Source: Salticus scenicus
Lineage: Eukaryota; Arthropoda; Arachnida; Araneae; Salticidae
NCBI GenBank assembly: GCA_963930645.1
Contig: OZ005659.1
Coordinates: 166,319,034 to 166,383,033, forward strand
Length of the DNA stretch: 64,000 nucleotides
Direction: 5' to 3'
The position numbers and the translations under genes are program-made. Every line of letters begins with the position of its first letter. Position 1 is the stretch's first letter. Positions 22,013 through 33,605 of this stretch are shown piece by piece. The notes under the pieces are model-generated. The model saw nothing but the letters and a program-made list of their open reading frames with translations. It was not told the origin of the DNA and made no database searches.

Positions 22013-23502
22013 TTATTCAAAATAGGACCCTCTGGTTTCAATGCATATTTTACAGTGATTTATTAATGAATCGAACGCCTGTTGTAAATCACTTTCTGGA
22101 ATGGCCTGCAAAGCACATATCGAAGCTGCTTGTATGGTCGAAATGTACTCAAAATAACACCCTTTTAACTTCATTTTGAGTTTTGGGAATAAGGAATAGT
22201 CATACGGTGTTAAATCGGGTGAATACGGTAGATGGTTCAACACAAACACTTTTTTTTTTTTGCCAAAAATCGATGAGCAATAAGGGAGGTGTGACTGGGT
22301 GCACTGTCGTGTAACAAACACCAACTGCTTTCAGTCCGATAGTCGGGACGAATGCAAGGAATTCTGGCCATCAAACGCATTAAAACAGCTAAGAAGGAAA
22401 CATTCAAAAGTGTCATCTTCAAAAAGTATTGAAAAAAAATATATGTGATTCTACTCTTTATAAAACACCAGAAAATGAAAAAATTATCGGCTGAAATTAA
22501 TTACAGCGATCACAAAAAATTATCAAAATTAAGCATATTTAGCGCTGTTAGGCGATACGTTTGCTAGCACCAAGATTGCCGTGTACTAACAGAACCGTGT
22601 TTTGATTTTCCGCCAAGTACTCAAAATCAATCGCCTAGCAGTGGAAAATCGCCAAATATGCTTAATTTTGATAATTTTTTGTGGTCGCTGTAATTAATTT
22701 CAGCCAATAATTTTTTCATTTTCTGGTGTTTTATGAAGAGTAGAATCACATATATTTTTTTCAATACTTTTTGAAGATGACACCTTTTGAATGTTTCCTT
22801 GTAAGTAGTATTCACCTGTAATTGTTCGTCCAGTTGGAACAAATTCTTTGTGTATAATACCTTTATTATCGAAGAATGTAACGAGCATTGTTTTTATTTT
22901 GGATGGAACTTTGCTTGTTTTTTTTTTTTTTGTTTGTTTTTGTTTTTGTTTGCGGCGAATTTTGCGATTTCCATTCCGCACTTTGTCGCTTTGTTTCAGG
23001 ATCATATTGTAAACACCACGTTTCATCACCTGTAACAATGGACTTCAAGAAGTTTGTATCGTTTTCAGCGGCTGAAATGATGTGTCTGCAATGTGCACTT
23101 CTCATTGCTTTTTGTTCAGGGGTTAAATTGTGTGGAAAAAACTTATCACACATTTTTGTTTTGCCCAAATCTTCATGCAGGATGGTTCGAATTGTTTCTT
23201 TGTTGATGTTTAAAGAGTCTTCCATCATTCTCAGTGTTGCACAGCAATCGTTTGTTACGAAATTTCGTACTTTCTTAATAACTTCAGGTGTCCTGGATGA
23301 AATTGGTCTTCCACTACGCTGATCATCTTCTAACGTATCTTTTCCGTCCAAAAAACGTTTGTGCCACACAAAAACATTTGATGTACTTAAACAACAGTCA
23401 CCGTAAACTTGCTTTATGAGTTGGTATATTTCCGAAGCACTTTTATCGAGTTTTGCTTTAAATTTAATTACAGCTCTTTGTTCTATCGTAAAAAATCAAC
23501 AT
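22013..23502 (-). pseudogene. mariner (DD34D) transposase, inactivated
   Basis: The minus strand encodes an N-terminal HTH region (EQRAVIKFKAKL, VYGDCCLSTSNVFVWHKRF), the linker DDQRSGRPISS, and the catalytic domain. All three aspartates are visible: IVTGDETW, LLHDSAPSHTS and YSPDLTPYDYSLFPKLK. A one-base shift follows the initiator region near 23495. Poly-T tracts near 22925 and 22250 cause further shifts. A 407 bp insertion separates GEYYLQ from the FLAVLMRLM segment. The element is a typical mariner relic. Confidence 0.88.
22394..22800. mobile_element. Palindromic insertion inside mariner
   Basis: The two halves are near-perfect inverted repeats of about 140 bp starting AAGGAAACATTCAAAAG, with further matching blocks TGTCATCTTCAAAAAGTATT and AAAACACCAGAAAATG. 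They surround a unique centre of roughly 90 bp at 22550-22640. It interrupts the mariner transposase. It could be a foldback MITE or an inverted duplication formed during repair. Confidence 0.75.
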
Positions 23503-23673
23503 GAAAAAAATTTACTTCTGCAATGAACGTTCCGCTCGCCTTCTCTCATCTGCAACTTGTTGGCAGTGTGCCAGCAGACGATGGACGTTATGATGCATGC
23601 GCATTTACACTCACAACGCCTTTACAACTTGCGCTCTAGGACGAGTCTTAAAACTTATTTGACGCACTGTGTA

Positions 23674-23717
23674 TTTGTACAGTGATTCTTTGAAAATTAA
23701 ACATAATAAAAATTATT

Positions 23718-23753
<36 letters not shown>

Positions 23754-24249
23754 GCAGTGTAAAAGTTCTGTTCTGAGACGAAAAATCTTGCACCTTCGCT
23801 GTACACGAACCGTTACTGATTTATATATCTTTTTCGATACTTTTTTGTTTGAGGACTGCCACGTTTGACGAGTGAGCGAGTTTCTTTCGCAGCCTCCACG
23901 ATAAAACACTAAATCATATACATTTAATTACAGTAGAGTCAACTATAAAAAAATAAATAATATATTTAAATAATAAGAAACTTAATAATATAAATAATAA
24001 TGAAATCAAACTTAATTAATTTACAAATATCAGTATTTTCCCGTCTGAGAACCGCCTTGTGATTTGACGACTCACAGAATGGGCAATCATATTATTGGTT
24101 TTTTTAACAGTTTTTTCGATATTACAATTATATAGGAAGTACTGGACGAAATGGCCTTGAACATCAGACACACAAAGAATATACTCAGGTTAGGTTCACA
24201 CTTTTCAGTAACGATACATTCCCGAATTCAATTAGGGGACCAACAAAAG

Positions 24250-24281
<32 letters not shown>

Positions 24282-24330
24282 CAGAGTACAATAAATCACT
24301 CTGTATTATAAAAAAAAAAAAAAAAATCTG
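23674..24330. other. Intergenic, no feature recognised
   Basis: Plain sequence with long poly-A tracts at 23721-23750 and 24255-24281. No gene is supported. Confidence 0.5.
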
Positions 24331-24334
24331 ATGT

Positions 24335-25512
24335 GACGACCACATGACTTCCTTATACACTTTTAGAAATATACATAATGTTAAAAAACATTGACATTGG
24401 ACCCGAAACAGTTGGCTAAATATATTTTAAAAAATGAATTATCACCGTGTTTTGAGCTTTTCTGAAAGTTAGTTAAAAACCGATGCAAGATTTGTACTGG
24501 TAACGCTGACGAAGGCAGCAAAAACCCGAAAAAATTGGCTAAAAGTATTTTTAAAAATGCAGTTTCACCGTATTCTGAACTATTCTGAAAGTTTCAAATG
24601 TCTAGCTAGTCGGGAAGTTAGTTAAATAAATTTTCTGTTGAACCATATAAACGCTGTCGAAGGCAGCAGTGACCTAAAACAATTGGCTAAAAATATTTAA
24701 AAAATGCATTGTCACTGTGTTCTGAGTTTTCCCGGAAGTTTTAAATGTCTAGCTAGTCGGGAAGTTAGTTAAAAATCGATTGCAAGATTTGCACTGGTAA
24801 CGCTGCCGAAGACAGCAGGGACCCTAAACAGTTGGCTAAAAGTATTAAAAAAATGCATTTTCACCGTGTTTTGATCTAGTCTGAAAGTTCCAAATGTCTA
24901 GCTAGTCGAGAATTTTGTTAAATAAATTTTCTGTTGAATCACATAAACGCTGCTGAAGACAGCAGGTATTAGAAACAGTTGACTAAAAGTATTAAAAAAA
25001 GGCATTGTTATTGCATTCTGAGCTCTTCTGAAAGTTTTAAATCTCTAGCTAGTCGAGAAGTCAGTTAAATTGCAAGATTTGTCCAAACCGTTTTTGAGTT
25101 ATTACCGTTTTTTGATACATTTTGGCCATTATGAACCTAATTTTCCTAAATATCTCCAAAACAGAAAATCATACAACATCCAAAAAGGGAGGTGCACAAC
25201 TAGATGTTGTAACAAACATATGTACCAATTCGCAACTTTCTACGTCCAACCGTTTTTGAGTTATGCGACATACTCACACACACACACACAGACATACAGA
25301 CGTCACAAAAAATCCTGTAAAGTCCCTTATATCTCTAAAACGAGAGCTCGTGTTAAGACGACACTTGCAGGTGTACAACTAGACATCATGACAGTCACAC
25401 GTATAAAATGGCAACATTCAGCGATCATTCGTTTTCGAGCAATGTGAAATGCAAAATCCATTTCGCAAATCGGGATTACTATACTTCCTTATACTTTGTA
25501 TAAGGAAGTAAA
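24335..25512 (+). repeat. Helentron/DINE-like element with five tandem units
   Basis: It starts with a palindromic end (TGTGACGACCACATGACTTCC) and finishes with the hairpin ACTTCCTTATACTTTGTATAAGGAAGT. Between them are tandem units (24400-25075), a CA/GACA microsatellite at 25270-25300 and a 3' module. The order end palindrome, tandem units, microsatellite, 3' hairpin is that of Helentron-associated elements. Confidence 0.65.
24400..25075. repeat. Tandem repeat, about 148 bp period
   Basis: The marker block TTGGCTAAA recurs at about 24410, 24534, 24680, 24830 and (as TTGACTAAA) 24978. Units also share TCTGAAAGTT and TGTCTAGCTAGTCG. Alternate units resemble each other more closely, suggesting a two-unit higher-order period. 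A single related unit lies at 55030-55140. Confidence 0.85.
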
Positions 25513-26117
25513 AAACACTTAACTTGTAACTTTAACACGTAATTTCCCCTACTAGTTACAATATTTGTGTGTGTTTTTTGTAGGAATATAAAATAATTGA
25601 TTTTTATTGTTATCATTATTTATTTATTTAATTACTTTATTTAATTTATTTATTTACTTCATATTATTTTATTTTATTTATTTATTTTGCTGTATATTTT
25701 TTTGCTGCAGAAAATTTTTAACAAAAATTTTTAAGAATTGTTTTAGCAGTTTTCTGCGACTAAACGTGATGAATTTTTTTACAAAGAAATAGTGGTATGA
25801 AAGAAGTGTACATGTTGGCACCTATGTAAATCTGACCAAGTTTTGCTGTTGATTTGAACGGTAAAGATTCTAAAATGAAAATTATTTTTTAAATTAACAT
25901 GTATTTATGTTCTAGAAATTTTATTGTTAGTACAGTTATGTGTTTGTGTTTAACTGTGTAACTCACGGAATGACCATAGGTGTAATCGGTGTAATATCTG
26001 TGATATCATGATGATAGAATTAACATTTTGTGTTACGAATTTCCACGTGATGAAAGTATGAAAAATGCTATGGATTTCAATTACAAATTTCAAAAGAAGA
26101 TAGTACTAAAAAGTAAT
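25513..26117. other. Intergenic, no feature recognised
   Basis: Spacer between two Helentron-like elements; T-rich low-complexity sequence at 25600-25760. Confidence 0.5.
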
Positions 26118-26186
26118 GAAACTAGTATGTTGTGGCCACCACAAGACTTTCATCTATATTTTCCTATACAAATTCACGCAGTAACA

Positions 26187-26223
<37 letters not shown>

Positions 26224-27290
26224 GATTTTTTTCAGTTTTTTTTTTTCGTTAAAAGTAAAAAATATCGATAACTTTGTTTTAAATTACCGCATATTTATAG
26301 TTCAACCATTCGTTTTAAAGGTATTGACGAGACCTTTCGAAAGATACCGATCTTGAAAATTTACACACCCCCGGGGGGGATACTTCCCCCTAAGGGGGGG
26401 GGAAGCGATGCCCCAAATTTTTTTCCTAATTAACTAATACTATTATCAATAATTCATATTAATTTCACAATCACAGGTTAAGAATAACTCTCATTATGTA
26501 CATTTATACGAAATTTTTTCCTATACTGCCATGTTAAAAATTTAGAAAAAATACGACCACAGCGCCACCTGTTGAACGATTGATCCCCAAATCTAATCAT
26601 CCTCAGTTTATGTCAGGGGCCAACTAAATACCAAGTCTAGTTAAATTTCGTTAAAAAAAAAAAAACGATTTTTTTTTTTTTTTTTTTTTTCGTTAAAAGT
26701 AAAAAAAATCGATAACTTTGTTTTAAATTATCACAGATTTATAGTTCAACCATTCGTTTTAAATGTATTGACGAGACCTTTCGAAAGATACCCATCTTGA
26801 AAATTTACTCCCCTCGAGGGGGAACTTCCCCCCCCCCCACGGGGGGTGGCGAGGCTCCTACACGTACAAAATTTTTTTCCCAGTTGACTATCTCTATTAT
26901 AAATAATTCTTGTAAATTTCATAATGATTACTAAAAAATAATTCTCTTTATGCACATTTATACAAAATTTTGTCCTATATCACCATGTTAAAAATTTAGA
27001 AAAAGCGGGATGGCAACGCAACCTGTAAGACAATTTTTACCAAAAGTTGATAGACACTAATTTATGTCATGGTGCCACTACATACCAATTTGTATGAAAT
27101 TCTGTGCAGTAGTTCCTGAGATACAGTTGCCACAAAATTTTGTCACACACACACAGACAGACATTTTCTAAAAATGGTCAAATCGTGTTCTACAGCTCTC
27201 AAAACGTGTAAATTCATCAAAAACCCAAAGGTCGAAAATTTTTACGAATCCAATACTTTCTCTATATTACATATAGAAGAAAGTAAAAAT
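26118..27290 (+). repeat. Helentron/DINE-like element, longest copy
   Basis: It starts TGTTGTGGCCACCACAAG and ends with CTTTCTCTATATTACATATAGAAGAAAG. Two internal modules of about 480 bp are visible, each with a G/C-rich run followed by TTAACTAAT or TTGACTATC, then CTGCCATGTTAAAAATTTAG or CACCATGTTAAAAATTTAG and a CACCTGT block. An ACACACAGACAGACATTTT microsatellite precedes the 3' end. Confidence 0.65.
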
Positions 27291-27501
27291 AACCACCAAA
27301 TAAAATTTAAAATTAAACGCCTAAAGTTTTTGCCATAGATTTCAATTTTCCTGGTTTTTAATGTCAAAAGATGATACCATTGTTGTATAATTAAAAATTA
27401 TAATAATACTCACCATTACTTCTTTAGTTTATGTAGTTTTATCTTTTGTTAAATATAATTTGATAATTTATCTTTAAACGTAAACTTGTCAAAACAATAG
27501 C

Positions 27502-27525
27502 ATATATATATATATATATATATAT
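27502..27525. repeat. (TA)n microsatellite
   Basis: About 12 TA units. Confidence 0.9.
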
Positions 27526-27589
27526 GATTGAGTTGAAAGTGTTCTTATAACAAAAAATGTTGCACAATCAGGGGAAAAAAGGGGGGGGG

Positions 27590-28385
27590 GGTACCATCTA
27601 ATTAATTTTGCAGTAAATCGTCCTATAAGCATGCGGTTGGGGCCAAACAATTAGTAATAACGTCTAGTTTATAATGGTATATTTAGATTTTGCTTAGGGG
27701 TCGTCTAACTATTAAAACTTGCACCAACTTCATTTTTCGAATGGCATGGCAATACAATACCCATTTTTGACACATTTAAAAAGTTATATAGATAGAATCA
27801 TTCCGAAAAATGGTATTAGATTATATTTATCTCTCTCTCTCTCTCTTTTCTTTTCTTTTTCTTTTTTTAATAGAATTACATAGTTGCAAAGTCTTCCGAT
27901 TTAGGCAGGAAACTCCATACCATAAATTCTGCATAACAATTTTCATTATATTCAATTGTGAAAATAAATATAATGCGTTTTCGTTAAAAAAAAAAATAAA
28001 AAATACTGGTGATAAATCTGATTTAAAAGATGAAAATATGGAGTTATAAGCTTTCAAAATCTGAGGATGCCAATGTTAAATGAATGTGAGAGACATTCAT
28101 ATCTCCCCAAAAACTTATTAAATACACATTTCATTTTTTAATGCATTAGAATGAAATTAGCCAAACATATTGCATATTTATTTTTGATTAAAAAAAATAT
28201 TTTTAAGAGTGAAAATTATTAATAATTTCATATTTCAAAAAATATATTAATCATGACTTATATTAATTTTTGTACGAAAAGCATTATGAAAAATAAAAGT
28301 TTCGAAATTTATAACTAATTTTTATCTTTAATATTCGAGTTATAGTGATAGTTTCTTATAAGCGTTAGGGGGCCGTTACATGGTA
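27590..28385. repeat. Diverged relative of the long-TIR element family
   Basis: The left part (GGGGTCGTCTAACTATTAAAAC and TGCACCAACTT, split in text) resembles the terminal region of the element at 38259, and 28250-28380 resembles its interior near 38930-39060 (TATTAATTTTT, AGGGGGCCGT). A reversed relative lies at 38090-38210 (TTATAATGGTATA blocks). Exact ends were not found. Confidence 0.45.
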
Positions 28386-28389
28386 CCAT

Positions 28390-28558
28390 CAGTGTAACAA
28401 GATCTAGTAAATTTTTTATTCAATAATCACCAATAATTTTTAACTGTAACGATGCCTAATTATTTCGAAGACTGACAGTCTATTTTATATATCAAATATC
28501 ACATTTTAAAATTATTGGTGATTATTAAATAAAAAATCAGCCAGACTTGGCAACACTG
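28390..28558. repeat. MITE family F (inverted repeat, CAGTGT ends)
   Basis: Outer ends CAGTGTAACAAG and CAGTGTTGCCAAG are followed by the shared arms TTTTTTATTYAATAATCACC. No clear target duplication is seen. Confidence 0.65.
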
Positions 28559-28640
28559 ATTATCATTTATACAATTTATAACAAAAAGTTAAAAATCTAC
28601 TCGAAAAATTTTACCTTTTTTCTCTTCTTTTTTACTTACT

Positions 28641-28667
28641 TTCTTTCTTTCTTTCTTTCTTTTTTTT

Positions 28668-28702
<35 letters not shown>
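28641..28702. repeat. (CTTT)n and (GT)n microsatellites
   Basis: CTTT repeats at 28641-28660, a T run, then about 15 GT units ending at 28702. Confidence 0.9.
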
Positions 28703-28704
<2 letters not shown>

Positions 28705-28820
28705 TTCTTATAACTTTCTAAGTAAGTCGATTTTTATTATACAAATGAACTTATGCAGGGTTCACACGGCCACGCCTTTTTTCAAGGACTCTTCCACCAG
28801 AATAATCTTAAGATAAATTC

Positions 28821-29013
28821 ATACTTGCCAACTATCTCATTATGAACCGTACAATTTTTAGTACCCGCCTTTTTTTTACCAATAATTTTTTAGAGCAATT
28901 TTAGTCTTATTTAATCGTAGAAACATTTGGAGAAAACAACTCTAAAAATATTGTGGTGTGAGAAAAGGGGCGTTAACAATTGTACAGTTATTAATCAGAT
29001 GGTTCGCAAGTAT
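28821..29013. mobile_element. MITE family A, copy 1
   Basis: The inverted ends are ATACTTGCCAACTATCTCAT and its reverse complement with small changes. The interior has the palindromic core TTTTAGAG...CTCTAAAA shared with families B and C. It is nested in family D. Confidence 0.85.
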
Positions 29014-29050
29014 ATGTAAATTTATTCTTAAATATACAGTGTGCATTTAA

Positions 29051-29256
29051 CCCGTTAGTAGTCGCTAGTTGGTCGATTTGCCGCCCATCCTTCATTTTTG
29101 CATAATTTTTTTTATTCAAAAGCCACCAAAAATTTTTAGAAGTAGCATTTTACATATATAAAACACGAATAAAATCGAAGAGACGTCGATCACATTACTT
29201 CTTAAAATTTGCACAATCAGTAATAGGTGGCGCTGTCTATAGCGACCACTAACGGG
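29051..29256. mobile_element. MITE family E core with TTAA-type ends
   Basis: Ends CCCGTTAGTAGTCGC and CCCGTTAGTGGTCGC (one reversed) follow TTAA at 29047-29050; the right flank is TAA. The interior (CAAAAGCCACCAAAAATTTT, GGTGGCGCTGTCTA) matches the elements at 34541 and 36548, which have other ends. Confidence 0.8.
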
Positions 29257-29478
29257 TAAGAAAAAATTTATTTTTAGATAATACTGGTGGAAAAATTCGG
29301 GCCGTGGGAACCCTGTTATGTTTTTAAAATCAAGGTATTGCAGACGGGAGATTGTGGTGACAGGTGACATTCCAAAAGAAATGAATCCCGCCTGTTGGTT
29401 TTTTCTGAGACAATACAAAATACCAGGAGACTTTCAAAGATAAGAAAATTCCGGCTTTACCGCACTAAAGGCTCACTC

Positions 29479-29689
29479 ATACTTGCCAACCATCTCATTA
29501 TGAACCGTACAATTTTTAGTATCCGCATTTTTTCTCATACCAGAAACTTTTTAAAGTAATTTTAGTCTCATTTAATCGTAACAACATTTGGAGAGAATTA
29601 CTCTAAAAATATAGTGGTGTGAGAAAATGGGCGTTTTTACAGGGGGCGTTAACAGTTGTACGGTTATTAATGAGATGGTTGGCAAGTAT
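29479..29689. mobile_element. MITE family A, copy 2
   Basis: Near-identical to copy 1, with ends ATACTTGCCAACCATCTCAT in both orientations and the same core. Confidence 0.85.
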
Positions 29690-29926
29690 CCTTACTGTTT
29701 AAAATAGGAATATGTAATTTTGATTCTTTTTTCTTAAATGTTCGATAGCTTTTTCCAGTTTTTTATCGCTATTTTTTGTTTTAATTTTGTTATAGATATT
29801 TTTATAACCGAATATTGTTGGATTCACATGCCTCTAGTTAAATACAAAGTTTTAGAGAAATGCGTTAAGGCGTGGCTTACGGATAAAAATAGAAATCCTC
29901 TAACAACAATAGGCAAACTTTTTTTT

Positions 29927-29930
<4 letters not shown>

Positions 29931-29961
<31 letters not shown>
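29931..29961. repeat. (TC)n microsatellite
   Basis: About 15 TC units. Confidence 0.9.
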
Positions 29962-29965
<4 letters not shown>

Positions 29966-30382
29966 TAATGAATAGTTTCTCCAGTATTTTACCGCTAATA
30001 TTTTGTTTTAAAACTTTGTCATTATTTAATTTCACACCACTGGTTCAAAAGGGCTGAATGTTTTTCAAGCAATGACGTTCCACTTTTTTCTAACGATAAC
30101 GTATCAAATATTCACACCAGAATAAACTTTTCATTTACGCACTCTTATATTAACACTTTGTAAGTGTGTTTTTACGCGATTTCATAAATAAAGTTCTGCA
30201 GGATTTCAATTATAATAACTTCTCTCCGATATGTATATTAAAATTAAAATATAAATGAATGAATAAAGTAATATTATGATACAAATTAATATAAAATTAC
30301 GATATATCTAATAGATAAGATTTATATTTATGTATAAAATTAATGCTTAGAATGGATTACTATAGTGGGGAGAAGACGATAG

Positions 30383-30579
30383 CATAGCTGCCAATATTTT
30401 AATTTATTCCGGAGTACTTTTAGCCCCACCTTTAATTCGCACCACTCTATTTATAGAAAAAATTTCTTCAATACATAACTTCAATAAAATAAGAAAAATT
30501 TGCTTTTAAAAAATAAGTGGTACGAATTGGAGGCGGGGCTAAAATTACTCCGGAATAGATTAAAATATTGGCAACTATG
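30383..30579. mobile_element. MITE family C, copy 1
   Basis: Ends CATAGCTGCCAATATTTTAA and CATAGTTGCCAATATTTTAA (reversed) enclose 197 bp with the shared core. A 6 bp duplication CGATAG lies at 30377-30382 and 30580-30585. Confidence 0.9.
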
Positions 30580-31050
30580 CGATAGGAAGAGTGCTTATTG
30601 CTGTCAAGTAAAAATTCCATTAAAATACGTCTCTCACATATTACTTGTTAGATGTACACTGTACAGTCGGGGAAAAAATAAACGCAGCACCCGCTGTAAT
30701 TTCGTTATTAATTTCCGCAGGAACATCTAATAGACATAATTCAACAGGAAATTAAATGCACTTTCTGAAAATGTTGTCGAATTTTGAATTAGGAGTTATT
30801 TACCTATTGAAATGAGCGCCAACTTTGATTTTTTTTTTTTTTTTTTTCAATAGCAAAACCCAATTTTGACTTCATATTTGAATTTGTGAGAGTCTGGCAG
30901 TGCGGAAAAGTATACTGTTTGTATAGTTTATCTTTAATATTCATAGAGATATCATAAAAAATGTGTTAAGGGATTATTTGTAAATGTAGAAAAACAAAAT
31001 TAAAATCCTACATTACCAAGACAAAATTTTACAGTTTCACACCGGAAATA

Positions 31051-31606
31051 CAAGAATTATCTTTACAACTTTGAAATTTAATAACTTTGATATATAACGG
31101 ATTTTCACATTCTGTGTTCTGCAGTTATTGGTGCAACTCATAAAGTTTTTTTTGCACCTTGTGGGGCTGTTGATCTGGGTATTTCTAATTGTGTAGCAGC
31201 CGAACGAACTGATTTTTTTGGACTGCGCTGGAACGCTTCGCGAACCCGCTCAACAGTTTCATATCACTTGTGCGGGGTCGTCCTGCTCCTTTCTTACGTA
31301 ACACTGAGCCTGTGGTCATGAAGCTAGCGTGCCATGCACGGATGGTGGGTCTGGATGGTGGCGCCTTGCCAAATTTGGTCCTGCAATTGCATTGAACTTG
31401 TGTGTCCGATTTGCTCTCAATGAACCATGCCACACATTGTGCTTTCTCCTGTGGGGTCCACATGCTCAGTTACAACTGGCTAACCAAAACAGGAAAAAAA
31501 ACTTTATGAGTTGCACTAATAACTGCAGAACACAGAATGTGAATATCTTTTTTATTTCAAAAGTTATTAAATTTCAAAGTTGTAAAGATAATTCTTGGAC
31601 ACCCTG
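31051..31606 (-). mobile_element. Tc1/mariner-related element with DUF4817 HTH
   Basis: Inverted arms of about 110 bp (CAAGAATTATCTTTACAACT, GTGTTCTGCAGTTATT) bound the insertion, with TA on both sides. The right end carries the common arthropod terminus CAGGGTGTCC. It is nested in element L copy 1. Confidence 0.8.
31185..31463 (-). pseudogene. DUF4817-type helix-turn-helix protein, truncated
   Basis: The frame MWTPQEKAQCVAWFIESKSD, then PPSRPTIRAWHASFM and GAGRPRTSD, is the N-terminal DNA-binding region of DUF4817 transposase-related proteins common in arthropods. After GRPRTS the reading frame diverges, so only about 70 of 92 residues are genuine. The catalytic region is missing between the two arms, making this a MITE-like deletion derivative. 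Confidence 0.85.
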
Positions 31607-31715
31607 TACTTCAAGACAAAAAAAAAAAAAAGAAGTTATAAAAAATTGATAAAGAAAGTGCCTAGTTATCCTGAAATCAGTTTTTTAGATATGAATATAC
31701 TTCAGTACTTTTTAA

Positions 31716-32329
31716 CCCTTTGCCGTTCAGTGTTCCACTACATGGAACACCTAACTTCGTTAGCTTCTCCAACAAAAAAAAAAAAAAAAAAAAAAAACGC
31801 ACAAAACTAGTTTCATGTGCAAAACCTGCAATGTTGGTTTATGCTTCTACCAAAAGAGTGTGACATGCTACCAAAAATTTCATGAAGCTAAATAGTAGAC
31901 TAATTGTAAATATTTTTGCACATAGGAGTTGTATATATGTATACTAACTGTAAATATTAAATTATTTCATAAAAATTCATATAACCAATATACTTTTGGG
32001 GGGAGGGAGGGGGGAATGAGGTGAAGAGTAGCAGGCCTCCCCGTGATGCACCATGGGTCATGCTAAATCTACTACACAGGTATAATACTGTGTTTTTTAA
32101 TTCATATGCAAAATCTTCTACTCATTTACGCGCTTCACTATGATGCTCTTAGACGCACTTTTCAGAGCTCTAGTGGCGCAGTGTTCCCGCTGATGGAATA
32201 CCCACAGATTCAAAACGGTAAGTACTATCTTTACAAAATTATACATGTGTACTCTTTTAGACCTAAGTAGATAGCCTACAACTTTTTTTGTTGAAATTCC
32301 GACTTTAAAGGGTAGTGCGCTTTAAAGGG
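31716..32329. mobile_element. TTAA-type MITE
   Basis: TTAA flanks (31712-31715, 32330-32333) and ends CCCTTTGCCGTTC and CCCTTTAAAGCGC bound 614 bp. It contains GTTCCACTACATGGAAC and GGGGGGAGGG runs, and no transposase. Confidence 0.75.
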
Positions 32330-32665
32330 TTAAAATAATTTTAGGTGTATTTAAATACATTACACTTACGATTGATCAGACAATGCTCTTAGAAAAAAGT
32401 GCAATATTTTCAAATTAAAAAGTCTCTATCATGGCTACACTGATCACCAATACAGCTTAAATTTTCTTTCGTAGGTGTGATATAATATACGAAATGATAT
32501 AATATAGCTATATATATATACAACAACGCATAAACTAAATCTTTTCGGATAAATTATTATAAGGTATCAGGAAGTAAATATTAAGCAATTTTAATCGCTC
32601 TTACCAGTTTTGGGTCAGTTGAACACTTTGGAAATGTACGATTTGTTTTATAATTTCTTAATTAA

Positions 32666-32950
32666 CGCTTTCGCGACTGCTGACGTAGATTCACGTCATT
32701 TAGTGAGCGTTTCATTCGTAATTTGTGCGTTACTTTTTTCTTAAGTATGTATCCAGTGATAATATTTTTGCAATAAAATATACTATGGATAGAAATATAT
32801 TGATTAGAAAGAATATAATTATAATGTATGTCCATTTGTAATGTAATTGTGAATACAGAAAATTTGTTTTGAAATATTTTATTTTGAGAGAATAACGCCC
32901 GTAGGCGGACCTTATTGTCAAAAAAACAAAATCCTGAGGTCGCAAAAGTG
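32666..32950. mobile_element. TTAA-type MITE, old copy inside element L
   Basis: TTAA flanks (32662-32665, 32951-32954) and ends CGCTTTCGCGACTGCTGACG and CACTTTTGCGACCTCAGG bound 285 bp. The same insertion occurs at the equivalent place of L copy 2 (39748-40048), so it predates that duplication. Confidence 0.85.
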
Positions 32951-33566
32951 TTAAAATATATTATGAAAGTTAAAGTATATTTAAAAATATATATAAAGTT
33001 AAAATATGTTTATGAAATTTTAAAGACTAAAGTATCCTTAAAATAATAATCCTCCCCCTACAAAAATAAATAAAAATAAAAAAAATAAAACAATATATGA
33101 AGTATATGATTAAGCCTTTAACTATGACGGTAGTTCAGACACGATTTTACAAGTCTGTCATGCATTCCAATTCTATTCTTATTTAATTGGCAATTTTTAC
33201 TATAAACCTATTTTTCTATTTTAAACAGGAAACCCCGCCTATTTAGTCACTTTTTTTCTTCTAATGTTCGTTTAAAGGATTCAACATTTATCACCAGTAA
33301 TCGATGATGTAAATACTACTTGTGTATATATTTGTCAAAGTAAAATAAGGGGTTTAACACGAATACTCAAAATCACATTTGTTTTTCTTTTCTGTATTGT
33401 TTTGATTTGAAGAACGATGAAAGGCGGGGTTTGACTTCTTTAGAAAACAGAAATACTTGGTGTTAACACTAATGTCTAAAAATCATTATTTTTGTTTCAT
33501 TTCTTGCATTATTGTTATATAATTTGATCCGTAAATAAAAATAAAATATTTTGTTTAACTTTTTCT

Positions 33567-33605
<39 letters not shown>

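Larger units (their letters stand above)
21935..23671 (-). mobile_element. mariner transposon (decayed)
   Basis: Inverted ends with CAGTGCGTCAAATAAG and TTTTAAGACT lie at 21937 and, reversed, at 23669, followed by TA dinucleotides (21933-21934 and 23672-23673). The interior encodes a mariner transposase on the minus strand, interrupted by a palindromic insertion at 22394-22800. Confidence 0.88.
28756..29315. mobile_element. MITE family D, host of two nested MITEs
   Basis: Ends CAGGGTTCACACGGCC and CAGGGTTCCCACGGCC lie inside a 5 bp duplication TTATG (28751-28755, 29316-29320). Comparison with the empty copy at 36239-36398 shows that 28821-29013 and 29051-29256 are later insertions. Confidence 0.85.

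Noticed and set aside
22850..23322. Open frames on the plus strand, up to 144 codons
   Set aside because: They run antisense to the mariner transposase and show no homology.
29051..29256. Exact TTAA duplication on both sides of this element
   Set aside because: The right flank reads TAA only, so the duplication is incomplete and the TTAA class is assigned from the left flank and the CCC/GGG ends.
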